Part shown: positions 1 through 6,382 of the stretch, one piece after another
Position numbering within the stretch: position 1 is the first letter of the stretch
Layout of the letters: every line of letters starts with the position of its first letter
Source of the DNA: Dehalococcoidales bacterium
GTDB taxonomy: Bacteria; Chloroflexota; Dehalococcoidia; Dehalococcoidales; UBA2162
Assembly: GCA_020343555.1 (NCBI GenBank)
Contig: CP070800.1
Coordinates: 2,116,048-2,130,328, forward strand
DNA: 14,281 bases
Direction of reading: 5' to 3'
Program-made: the position numbers and the translations under genes
The notes under the pieces: model-generated
What the model was told of the DNA's origin: nothing
Seen by the model: only the letters and a program-made list of their open reading frames with translations
Database searches by the model: none

Positions 1-1275
1 CAGAAGGCCATATATGAATAGCGGAATGCCGATCCGGCGGCAAATTACGCGTACGTCACGAAGGAGCAGGATAATGGATAACACCATAAATCCGATAAAC
101 ACTATGAGAAGGATATATGCAAGCCGGAAATATGAGACATACTCTCTAGATATTTCAAGCGGTTCCTGCATCTCGAACACGGCATTATCAAGCTCGTTTC
201 TGATATCGGTAAGACTCTGCTCAGCATCGTTGATCGCGACAGCGAAGTTAGTTGAAATCTCAGATCCTATGATGCTTTCATCAATCTCAAAGGTCTCAGG
301 TAGCATCTCAGACAATCTTCCGGCTATATACTCATCAAAGATATCATCCAGTTCGCTTTGTGAAAGACCCGAATACTCAGAAGGGGGAGAGGAAAATAGC
401 TCATTCCTTAGATCATTTTCAATATTCTCAGCTACCTCTGCCATCGATATCCCAATACTTATATGGGATGTCTCCCCAACGAGGTAATCCAGGATCGGAC
501 CGGCAGCTCTTGTTAACTCAATTTTGAGCGTCGGTTCAAGTATCCTGACAGCATCGTCAATGTATTCGGTAAGAAAGTCCATTTCCGGAGGTATCTGTCC
601 TATCAATTGTTCCGAAATCACCTCTTCAACAAGTATGGCAAGGTCAAGTTTTTCTATCAACAGAATAACGAAATCCTCATCTAATATCGTATCTCTGAGA
701 ACGGCTGTCAGGTCTATGTCCTGAGTTACTCCCAGTATATAGTCAAAAACAGGTCCGGACATTTCCGAAGCCTGTTCTTTGATGTCCGATTCAAGATCAG
801 CTACTACAGACTTAATCGCGTTGATGAATTCTTCGGGGAGATCTTCTTCTCCGTTTTGTTCGGAAATCATAATGTCGATAAGTTCAGGCAGGCTGATTTC
901 CGCCAGCATTTTATCGACAAATTCCGGGTTAAGGAAAGCTTCACCAAGCGTTTCCTTAATCTCAGGATCTTCTTTCTTACCTTTTAGATAATCATAGAAA
1001 GAATAGATAGCTACTCCCATCCCTTCTTTTATCGTCGGTTCTACTTTTGTTAATACCTTTTTAACCTTTTCAAATGCTTCTTCTGTTTCAGGCGATGATT
1101 CGAACTCGACGAACTCGTCAATAAGTTCAACTGCTTCTGTTTCATCGATTCGATCAACCAGATAATCAGGATTCATTACCGTGTTGTTTATCATGAAGAA
1201 ATACCCGAATATCAGGATTGCGAAAAACAACAAAAAAATGCATAAACCGACTGCCAGGTTCTTTAAAATACTCAA
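1..1275 (-). CDS. Large membrane-anchored protein of unknown function, partial (C-terminus beyond left edge)
   Basis: The minus strand is open without a stop from about 1287 to base 1, giving at least 425 residues. I do not recognise the family. A hydrophobic segment lies at about residues 7-29. A long, strongly acidic Glu/Asp-rich region with many short predicted helices follows (about 30-380). A second membrane segment is at about 384-405, then a basic loop (RDVRVICRR), and another hydrophobic stretch begins at the edge. By the positive-inside rule the roughly 350-residue acidic domain should lie outside the membrane. The start is uncertain. I chose TTG at 1275 because GGAGTGA sits 8 nt upstream; a GTG at 1287 is in frame but leaves the GGAG touching the start. 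The gene diverges from the rhomboid gene. Serine-rich plus-strand frames over it are shadows. The open frame is certain; the function is unknown. Confidence 0.85.
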   Translation of the reverse strand, partial: MSILKNLAVGLCIFLLFFAILIFGYFFMINNTVMNPDYLVDRIDETEAVELIDEFVEFESSPETEEAFEKVKKVLTKVEPTIKEGMGVAIYSFYDYLKGKKEDPEIKETLGEAFLNPEFVDKMLAEISLPELIDIMISEQNGEEDLPEEFINAIKSVVADLESDIKEQASEMSGPVFDYILGVTQDIDLTAVLRDTILDEDFVILLIEKLDLAILVEEVISEQLIGQIPPEMDFLTEYIDDAVRILEPTLKIELTRAAGPILDYLVGETSHISIGISMAEVAENIENDLRNELFSSPPSEYSGLSQSELDDIFDEYIAGRLSEMLPETFEIDESIIGSEISTNFAVAINDAEQSLTDIRNELDNAVFEMQEPLEISREYVSYFRLAYILLIVFIGFMVLSIILLLRDVRVICRRIGIPLFIYGLL

Positions 1276-1344
1276 ACTGATTTTCACTCCAGTTTTATAA
1301 TTTCGTATGTGATTCTGGTCTTCAGATATAATGTAACATAACAA

Positions 1345-1354
1345 TTACCGGTAA
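1345..1354. promoter_or_regulatory. Perfect 10-bp palindrome in divergent intergenic region
   Basis: TTACCGGTAA is a perfect palindrome between the leftward membrane-protein gene and the rightward rhomboid gene. It could be an operator for either direction. No second copy was seen nearby, and a 10-bp palindrome can arise by chance, so the call is weak. Confidence 0.2.
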
Positions 1355-1389
1355 AATCAGCGCAATCAGTCTCAATCTTGTTAGTCTTC

Positions 1390-1419
1390 TTGCTCATTTT
1401 ACGCATATAAGGTTATTAT
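1390..1419 (+). promoter_or_regulatory. Possible promoter of the rhomboid-PHP-crotonase cluster
   Basis: TTGCTC (1390-1395) and TATTAT (1414-1419) are separated by 18 nt, about 50 nt upstream of the rhomboid ATG. The -10 box has one mismatch to consensus and the -35 box has two, so this is a plausible but modest promoter. Confidence 0.35.
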
Positions 1420-1471
1420 TAAAGAAAGTACCGAGGACAACGCACAGTCATTATTTACCAGGTGAGGATTC

Positions 1472-2068
1472 ATGTCATATAGAGTGAGTTATAGAGGAAG
1501 CGATGGTTTCAGTCTCGGACCGATCGGCTTTCTGATATCGATTAACCTGATTATGTTGGTGGTTACTTTGATAAATGAGGAACTCCGATTCACACTCGGA
1601 TTATCTCCGTATTACTTTACCTCTCGCCCATGGACCATTATTACTAATCTGTTTATACATGCGGGTATCTGGCATATTCTGACGAACATGATAACACTCT
1701 ATTTCTTCGGCAGTTACCTTTCGCGGCTGGTAGGCAACAGGTATTTTCTGATCATCTATTTCTTAGGGGGATTGCTGGGAAATGTTTTCTATCTCTGGCT
1801 TGGACCGACCTTTTCAGTGGCGATCGGAGCATCCGGAGCTGTTTTTGCCGTGGCCGGAGCATTAACCGTACTAAGACCGAAGCTGACAGTATTTATCATA
1901 CCGATCCCTGTTCCGATACCTCTCTGGATAGCGGTACTCGGAGGATTCGCGCTTTTGTCAATCCCGGCATTTGCATCGAATATCGCCTGGCAGGCACACC
2001 TTGGTGGCCTGATACTCGGTCTTGCAGCCGGTTTTTTACTCAGGCGAAGGACACGCTGGCTGTTTTAA
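1472..2068 (+). CDS. Rhomboid-family intramembrane serine protease
   Basis: This 198-aa multi-pass membrane protein has the rhomboid signatures in order. H63, H68 and N72 lie in the HAGIWHILTN segment, which corresponds to the conserved HxxxN of the second core helix. The catalytic serine is S121 in GASG. The partner histidine is H176 in AHLGG near the C-terminus. About six hydrophobic helices are visible, and the protein ends in a basic RRRTRW tail. Rhomboids cleave membrane-spanning segments of other proteins within the bilayer; the substrate cannot be read from sequence. The length matches minimal bacterial six-helix rhomboids. The ATG is preceded by GGTGAGG. It is the first gene of a likely three-gene cluster: the PHP gene follows after 28 nt. 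Confidence 0.93.
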   Translation: MSYRVSYRGSDGFSLGPIGFLISINLIMLVVTLINEELRFTLGLSPYYFTSRPWTIITNLFIHAGIWHILTNMITLYFFGSYLSRLVGNRYFLIIYFLGGLLGNVFYLWLGPTFSVAIGASGAVFAVAGALTVLRPKLTVFIIPIPVPIPLWIAVLGGFALLSIPAFASNIAWQAHLGGLILGLAAGFLLRRRTRWLF

Positions 2069-2096
2069 CTGACCGGAAGAAAGGTTCACATTAATA

Positions 2097-2831
2097 GTGA
2101 CGGACTGCCCTGATAATTTCAAGAAAATTGATCTTCACGTACATACACCTGAATCGGTTTGCTATAGTGATAGAATGGCGAACGCCGGTGATATAGTTCA
2201 AGCAGCACTTATCGCGAAACTGGATGCAATAGCCATCACCGATCACAACTCAGTTGACGGTATAGATGAGGTAAGAGAAGCTGCGAAGGATACCGATCTT
2301 GTTATTCTTCCCGGAGTAGAATTAACTACGAAAAACGGACACTTTCTCGCCCTGTTCGAAGAAACTACGCAAACAAGTGAATTGAATACTTTTCTCGATG
2401 ATGTTGGTCTTGTTACGCAGGGGAGGGGAGACGCGCATACCATGATAGCTAACGAGATCGAAACGGTTCTTCGGAATATCAGGGAACATGGAGGTATTAC
2501 CATCGCAGCCCATATCGACCGGTGGCCGAGTGGATTTCTTGAGACAAAAGATACCCGTAAACGGAAACAGGAAATACACGAAAATGTATATCTGGATGCA
2601 ATCGAGATTACTATACCTCATTATAGACAGACATGGAGAAATGGTCAGTTTCGTGGATATCCGATGAAGCGTGCTTGTGTCCAGGGTTCCGATGCTCACA
2701 ATCCTAACGAGATTGGCCGTAGGCCTGTATATATCAACATGGATACGATACAATTAACTGAAATAAAAAGAGCCCTGGAACACTACGAGACTGACATATT
2801 GTTTCCAGATGATATCGATGAAAGCCCATAA
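2097..2831 (+). CDS. PHP-domain metal-dependent phosphoesterase
   Basis: The 244-aa product carries the PHP metal-binding pattern. It starts with H14-x-H16 in DLHVHTPES, then D49-H50 in ITDHNS, E75 in GVEL, H82, H139 in AAHID, and D199/H201 near the C-terminus in GSDAHNPNEIG. These residues normally bind two or three metal ions that hydrolyse phosphoester bonds. Relatives include nucleoside 3',5'-bisphosphate phosphatases (YciV/RNase AM type), histidinol phosphatases and polymerase proofreading domains. A standalone enzyme of this size best fits the YciV-like group, but the substrate is not determined. The start is GTG at 2097, with AAAGG about 12 nt upstream, which is a loose spacing. The crotonase gene follows 23 nt downstream, so co-transcription is likely. 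Confidence 0.9.
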   Translation: MTDCPDNFKKIDLHVHTPESVCYSDRMANAGDIVQAALIAKLDAIAITDHNSVDGIDEVREAAKDTDLVILPGVELTTKNGHFLALFEETTQTSELNTFLDDVGLVTQGRGDAHTMIANEIETVLRNIREHGGITIAAHIDRWPSGFLETKDTRKRKQEIHENVYLDAIEITIPHYRQTWRNGQFRGYPMKRACVQGSDAHNPNEIGRRPVYINMDTIQLTEIKRALEHYETDILFPDDIDESP

Positions 2832-2854
2832 CCAGGTAACGGAGGTATATCAAT

Positions 2855-3655
2855 ATGGATGATAACCAGGAATTGCTGTATAAAAAAGAAAACGGTATCG
2901 CCAGTATAATTATGAACCGTCCAGAAAAACGGAACGCTCTCAGCCCAGGTTTGTTCCAGGGAATTTTCACATCCGTTGAAGACGCAGCATCAGATGATGA
3001 GATAAAGGTAATCATAATTACCGGAAAGGGTGAAGCATTCTGTTCCGGAGCCGATGTAAAATCGATGGCTGCCGGTGAACTTCAGCGACGTTCCGAACGC
3101 CCTCCGGAACAATCAGAGAATACAAGGCGCGCCCCGTTTGCCCGGCAGTTCAGGGAGTGTCCTAAACCGATTATTGCGGCTTTAAACGGGATTGCCGTGG
3201 GTGTAGGTCTTGACCTTGCTCTTTCCTGTGATATCAGGATTGCGTCCGAAAAAGCTCGATTCACCGTTGGCTACGTACGCAGGGGAATGGTTCCGGCTGC
3301 TGGAAGCGCCTGGTTTTTACCAAGGCTGCTTGGCATGGATAAAGCTCTGAAAGTCATTTGGACGAGTGAAATGATAAGCGCTGAAGAAGCTGAACAGCTT
3401 GGTCTGGTAACGATGGTTGTACCTCACGACGAACTCGAAATCGTAGCCCTTGACCTGGCTGAGCAGATAGCTAAAGCTCCAACATTGGCAGTTCAGGCTG
3501 CAAAACGAGCTGTCTACGAGAGTCTTAATCTTGACCTTGAAAAAAGTCTGGAATTAACAATGCAGATACGTCAGGGACTTTTAGGCACACAGGATTTCAA
3601 AGAAAGCGCTACCGCATTTGTTGAAAAAAGAGAACCTACCTTCAAAGGCGAGTAG
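2855..3655 (+). CDS. Crotonase-fold (enoyl-CoA hydratase/isomerase family) protein lacking the hydratase glutamates
   Basis: This 266-aa protein matches crotonase along its whole length. The CoA and oxyanion-hole segments are present (CSGADV near 63-68, NGIAVGVG near 111-118, LSCDIRIASEKARF after it), as are the C-terminal AVQAAK and FVEKR segments. Aligned by eye to rat mitochondrial enoyl-CoA hydratase from memory, catalytic Glu144 corresponds to Asp120 here (GVGLD in place of GGGCE). Glu164 corresponds to Tyr140. The following GMVPAAGSAW segment resembles PaaG-type isomerases more than true hydratases. It is therefore safer called a crotonase-family acyl-CoA isomerase, hydrolase or similar than a hydratase. 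GGAGG precedes the ATG. It is the last gene of the rhomboid-PHP cluster and is followed by a terminator. Confidence 0.9.
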   Translation: MDDNQELLYKKENGIASIIMNRPEKRNALSPGLFQGIFTSVEDAASDDEIKVIIITGKGEAFCSGADVKSMAAGELQRRSERPPEQSENTRRAPFARQFRECPKPIIAALNGIAVGVGLDLALSCDIRIASEKARFTVGYVRRGMVPAAGSAWFLPRLLGMDKALKVIWTSEMISAEEAEQLGLVTMVVPHDELEIVALDLAEQIAKAPTLAVQAAKRAVYESLNLDLEKSLELTMQIRQGLLGTQDFKESATAFVEKREPTFKGE

Positions 3656-3680
3656 CCGATAGACACTATTGCTAAAATAG

Positions 3681-3714
3681 ACAAAGCCGACTTCGAAGAA
3701 AGAGTCGGCTTTGT
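3681..3714. terminator. Bidirectional hairpin terminator between convergent genes
   Basis: ACAAAGCCGACT (3681-3692) pairs perfectly with AGTCGGCTTTGT (3703-3714), a 12-bp stem with a 10-nt loop. It lies between the convergent crotonase and SDR genes. The U-tract is short on the plus side and reads CTATTTT on the minus side, so it probably serves both strands. Confidence 0.8.
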
Positions 3715-3731
3715 AGTTATCAGGGAAATTG

Positions 3732-4643
3732 CTAATCTTTAGCAGGTGGTGCCGGATTCTGATATCCCTCCGGAAGTATCGTTGGAACCATCTTAACTAA
3801 TTCTTCAATGGTCCAAAATCCTTCTTGCTTATCAATCGATTTCATCCGCACGGGCTCCGAGTACATGGTAATATTGCCACCGGTTACATCAAATACCTGA
3901 CCGTTGATATTTGCTGCTTCCTGTGTACAGAGATATACCAGGAAAGGTGTGAGAGTCATCGGATCGGGGAGATTGGTCAATTCCTCGTATCGTTCTTTAG
4001 TCATCAGCCCGGCTTCGTAGCGTTTCTTAAAACCCGCCTGAATATCTTCGCTGGCGCTGAATCGTGTGGATGCGGTTGGTGCGTATGCATTGCAGGTGAC
4101 ATTGTATTTGCCCATTTCACGAGCAATCGCACGGGTCAATCCGACAATCCCGGCTTTAGCGGCTCCATAGTTACAATGACCGACAGTTCCCAGCCAGGCT
4201 GTGGACGTGGTATTGATAATACGTCCCCACTTCTGTTCTCTCATAATACCGCAGGCAAAACGGCTGGTGTTGAATGTTCCTTTAAGGAAGGAATCAAGAC
4301 AGGTATCCCACTCTTCTTCTGTCATATTCCATATCATGTGGGGCATATCAGCACCGGCGTTGTTCACAAGAATATCCACGCTTCCGTACTTTTCCTTCGT
4401 GGTTGTGATCATCTCTTCGGCAACGGAATAATCTGATATGCTGCCGAAGAAATGATTCGCTTTACCACCCATAGAATTTATCTGTTCGGCTGCAGTTTTA
4501 GCGTCGCCGCCTTCAGTACCTTCACGCCTGTTGTTAGTAACTACTGTGGCTCCCTCCCTTGCCAGAGCGATAGCTATAGCAAGCCCGATACCTTGCCCCG
4601 AACCGGTTACAATGGCTACTTTATCTTTTAGTCTGTTTACCAT
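3732..4643 (-). CDS. Short-chain dehydrogenase/reductase with C-terminal extension
   Basis: The 303-aa product is a classical SDR. The Rossmann glycine motif TGSGQGIG is at 13-20 and NNAG at 94-97. The active site is S147, Y159 and K163 in NYGAAKAG. The basic stretch NNRR after the second strand (about 37-40) suggests NADP(H) preference, although this is an inference. The core ends near NGQVFDVTGG. About 50 further residues follow, including SEPVRM and a WTIEELVKMVP segment. This tail resembles those of SDRs related to the dehydrogenase part of multifunctional beta-oxidation enzymes, so a 3-hydroxyacyl-CoA or similar alcohol substrate is plausible but unproven. The ATG at 4643 is preceded by GAGGAAGGAA. 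The gene is divergent from a second SDR. Confidence 0.92.
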   Translation of the reverse strand: MVNRLKDKVAIVTGSGQGIGLAIAIALAREGATVVTNNRREGTEGGDAKTAAEQINSMGGKANHFFGSISDYSVAEEMITTTKEKYGSVDILVNNAGADMPHMIWNMTEEEWDTCLDSFLKGTFNTSRFACGIMREQKWGRIINTTSTAWLGTVGHCNYGAAKAGIVGLTRAIAREMGKYNVTCNAYAPTASTRFSASEDIQAGFKKRYEAGLMTKERYEELTNLPDPMTLTPFLVYLCTQEAANINGQVFDVTGGNITMYSEPVRMKSIDKQEGFWTIEELVKMVPTILPEGYQNPAPPAKD

Positions 4644-4693
4644 CTCATTCCTTCCTCAGTTTTTTCGTTTTCCACCACACTCAGGTTGTTTGA

Positions 4694-4723
4694 ATTCTAA
4701 GCTGTCGCCAGATTCACTGTCAA
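4694..4723 (-). promoter_or_regulatory. Promoter of the leftward SDR gene
   Basis: On the minus strand TTGACA (4723-4718) and TAGAAT (4699-4694) are 18 nt apart, about 50 nt upstream of the ATG at 4643. The -35 box is perfect and the -10 box has one mismatch. Confidence 0.6.
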
Positions 4724-4740
4724 GTACACTATATGGATAT

Positions 4741-4757
4741 TGCGTGTAATTAACGCA
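4741..4757. promoter_or_regulatory. Inverted repeat, possible shared operator of the divergent SDR genes
   Basis: TGCGT (4741-4745) and ACGCA (4753-4757) form a 5-bp inverted repeat around a TAATTA core. It lies between the two outward-facing -35 boxes, about 17 nt from one and 11 nt from the other. This is where a regulator controlling both genes could bind. No regulator gene is adjacent. Confidence 0.35.
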
Positions 4758-4768
4758 TAAGACTATTG

Positions 4769-4798
4769 TTGACTATGATTTTAACTGCATTGTAGAAT
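4769..4798 (+). promoter_or_regulatory. Promoter of the rightward SDR gene
   Basis: TTGACT (4769-4774) and TAGAAT (4793-4798) are 18 nt apart. Each box has one mismatch to consensus, and a TG directly precedes the -10 box. The -10 lies about 67 nt upstream of the ATG at 4866. Confidence 0.55.
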
Positions 4799-4865
4799 TG
4801 GCTTGATTATGAAACTGGTAGGTGTTTCATATGAGTTACTAGAAAGAAAAAAAGGCAGGTGAATA

Positions 4866-5630
4866 ATGGACTTAGGTTTAAAAGGAAAAGTAGCGATCGT
4901 TACAGGCACCGGGCGTAAAGGAGCCATGGGAGAAACTATTGGCGTGGGACTCGCCCGTGAGGGTGTCAACGTAGCCTGTGTAGATATAGTTATCGAAGGG
5001 GCTGAAGAGATAGCAAACGGCATTGCTGAAAGCACCGGCGTAAAGACTATAGCTCTTAAGGTCGATCAGAGTGATCCGCAGCAGGTGAAAGATGCGGTAG
5101 TAAAGATAAATACAGAACTAGGGCCGGTGGACATACTGGTGAACAATGCGGCGATGATGGGACCTTTCGGGCGTATCGAGAAGATGGAACTTAAAGACTG
5201 GCAGGCCATGATCAACGTAAATCTGGATGGCTGTTACTATTGGATACGCGAAGTCTGGAATACAATGACAGAGAAGAATTTTGGGCGTATAATAAACATT
5301 TCGTCGGTTGCTGGAGTTATGGGTGGTTTCGGTCAGGTTAACTACTCTGCCTCTAAAGCTGGCGTTATCGCTATTGCCAAGACTGCCGCTCTGGAAGGTG
5401 CCAGGAAGGGCATTACCGCAAACGCAGTTACCCTCGGTGTAGTAGCAACCGGTCAGAGTGCTGAGACAAATGAAGCCAGTGAAAGATTGAAGATGCGCAT
5501 CGCCATGCGTAAGTTCGGTGATCCTGAGGATGTGGCTAATATGGTCGCATTCCTTGCATCCGAAAAAGCAGGATATGTGACAGGACAGGATATCCATGTA
5601 ATGGGCGGACTCGATCTGTTCACCTATTAG
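4866..5630 (+). CDS. Short-chain dehydrogenase/reductase (FabG-like, probably NAD-dependent)
   Basis: The 254-aa length is typical of classical SDRs. The cofactor glycine loop is TGTGRKGAMG at 13-22, slightly longer than the usual TGxxxGxG. Asp40, ending the second beta strand (CVD), predicts NAD(H) over NADP(H). NNAA is at 93-96. S147, Y160 and K164 (NYSASKAG) form the active site with the usual 13-residue Ser-Tyr spacing. The C-terminal YVTGQDIHVMGG is the standard SDR ending. It probably oxidises or reduces a hydroxy/keto group; the substrate is not readable. AGGTGA precedes the ATG. It is only distantly similar to the divergent SDR next door, so the pair is not a recent duplication. I saw no clear terminator behind it before the pyr promoter. 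Confidence 0.92.
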   Translation: MDLGLKGKVAIVTGTGRKGAMGETIGVGLAREGVNVACVDIVIEGAEEIANGIAESTGVKTIALKVDQSDPQQVKDAVVKINTELGPVDILVNNAAMMGPFGRIEKMELKDWQAMINVNLDGCYYWIREVWNTMTEKNFGRIINISSVAGVMGGFGQVNYSASKAGVIAIAKTAALEGARKGITANAVTLGVVATGQSAETNEASERLKMRIAMRKFGDPEDVANMVAFLASEKAGYVTGQDIHVMGGLDLFTY

Positions 5631-5647
5631 TTTTTGAGCATGAAATA

Positions 5648-5676
5648 TTGTCCGGCGACCATATAGATGATATAAT
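5648..5676 (+). promoter_or_regulatory. Promoter of the pyr operon
   Basis: TTGTCC (5648-5653) and a perfect TATAAT (5671-5676) are 17 nt apart. TGA before the -10 box makes an extended -10 element. Transcription would start near 5683, giving a leader of about 109 nt before the pyrR ATG. Confidence 0.75.
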
Positions 5677-5702
5677 ATATATCAAATAGCGGACATTCCC
5701 GA

Positions 5703-5733
5703 CCTTTAAGTTAGTCCGGAGAGGCTAGTAAGG
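5703..5733 (+). promoter_or_regulatory. PyrR-binding anti-antiterminator hairpin of the pyr leader
   Basis: AGTCCGGAGAGGCT (5713-5726) matches the PyrR-binding RNA loop consensus ARUCCNGNGAGGYU at every position (consensus from memory). UUAG (5711-5714) pairs with CUAG (5725-5728), and CCUU (5703-5706) pairs with AAGG (5730-5733) below a bulge, as in Bacillus pyr leaders. UMP-bound PyrR would stabilise this hairpin, block the antiterminator and allow termination when pyrimidines are plentiful. Confidence 0.9.
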
Positions 5734-5771
5734 GGAGCACAGGGATCCAGGTTGACATAACCTCTTGCTAG
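5725..5771 (+). promoter_or_regulatory. Antiterminator pairing of the pyr leader
   Basis: CTAGTAAGGGG (5725-5735) can pair with CCTCTTGCTAG (5761-5771): 11 base pairs, two of them G-U. The left segment is shared with the PyrR-binding hairpin and the right one with the terminator's 5' arm. The three structures are therefore mutually exclusive, which is the expected logic of a PyrR attenuator. Confidence 0.8.
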
Positions 5772-5791
5772 CTATAGCAAGAGGTTTTTTT
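5759..5791 (+). terminator. PyrR-controlled intrinsic terminator that also covers the pyrR ribosome-binding site
   Basis: AACCTCTTGCTA (5759-5770) pairs perfectly with TAGCAAGAGGTT (5775-5786) around a 4-nt loop. The T-run covers 5785-5791 (seven T). The pyrR Shine-Dalgarno AAGAGG (5779-5784) lies inside the 3' arm, and the ATG starts at 5792, straight after the last T. Forming this hairpin should end transcription and also hide the ribosome site. Confidence 0.9.
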
Positions 5792-6382
5792 ATGAACAGT
5801 AAATCGGTGATGACATCCCAAGACATCGACAGAAGTCTTACCCGCATCGCCCATGAAATATTAGAACGCAACAAGACCGCAGAGGACCTTGTTCTTGTAG
5901 GCCTTCACACTCGCGGAGTACCGCTGGCAAAACGCCTTTCACTGATAATCGGCAATTTTACGGGATGTGATATTCCCGTCGGATTGTTGGATATCAGTCA
6001 ATACCGGGATGATATTACAGATGATATGGGTTCTTCCGCCATTGAAAACACGAACATACCCGTAGAAATCAGCGGGAAGGTAATCATTCTTGTAGATGAT
6101 GTTCTCTATACGGGAAGAAGTATCCGGGCGGCTATGGATGCCCTGATAGACAGGGGACGACCAAGGTCGATTCAACTGGCGGTGATCGTCGATCGGGGAC
6201 ATCGCGAGCTGCCGATAAGAGCCGATTATGTAGGTAAGAATATTCCCAGTGCCCGACACGAAGAGATTCAGGTACGGCTGCTGGAGACAGACGGTACGGA
6301 TGAGGTAGTAATATCAAAGAACGGTCGTGTGGCAGAAGAGGATAGTATGATAGAAAACCGACCGATTCGAAAGGAGAGGTGA
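5792..6382 (+). CDS. pyrR: PyrR bifunctional pyr operon regulator / uracil phosphoribosyltransferase
   Basis: PyrR binds pyr leader RNA when UMP is high and, in many bacteria, also makes UMP from uracil and PRPP. The 196-aa product matches Bacillus PyrR almost throughout. It has the N-terminal [12 protein letters not shown] segment, the PRPP-binding loop [14 protein letters not shown] at about 97-110, then [11 protein letters not shown] and [19 protein letters not shown] chose ATG at 5792 because the protein then begins MNSK, as Bacillus PyrR begins MNQK, and AAGAGG is 7 nt upstream. A TTG at 5765 is in frame but lies inside the terminator stem. A charged tail of about 15 residues extends past the Bacillus protein. 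Its stop overlaps the pyrB ATG by one base, so the two are likely translationally coupled. It is first in the operon and controlled by its own leader. Confidence 0.97.
   Translation: MNSKSVMTSQDIDRSLTRIAHEILERNKTAEDLVLVGLHTRGVPLAKRLSLIIGNFTGCDIPVGLLDISQYRDDITDDMGSSAIENTNIPVEISGKVIILVDDVLYTGRSIRAAMDALIDRGRPRSIQLAVIVDRGHRELPIRADYVGKNIPSARHEEIQVRLLETDGTDEVVISKNGRVAEEDSMIENRPIRKER

Noticed and set aside
14..991. Three serine-rich plus-strand reading frames (14-487, 524-724, 779-991)
   Set aside because: They lie opposite one uninterrupted minus-strand frame with a sensible anchor helix and normal amino-acid composition. The Ser/Ile-rich translations are typical shadows.
3825..4436. Plus-strand frame of 203 codons opposite the leftward SDR
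   Set aside because: It is the shadow of a clear SDR gene with a complete active site; the Cys/His-rich translation shows no family.
5765..5791. Earlier TTG start for pyrR at 5765
   Set aside because: It lies inside the terminator stem, adds nine residues absent from other PyrR proteins and has no ribosome site. ATG 5792 fits homology and Shine-Dalgarno spacing.
6379..6381. GTG at 6379 as the pyrB start
   Set aside because: ATG 6382 is in frame, better spaced from AAGGAG and makes the usual one-base overlap with the pyrR stop.
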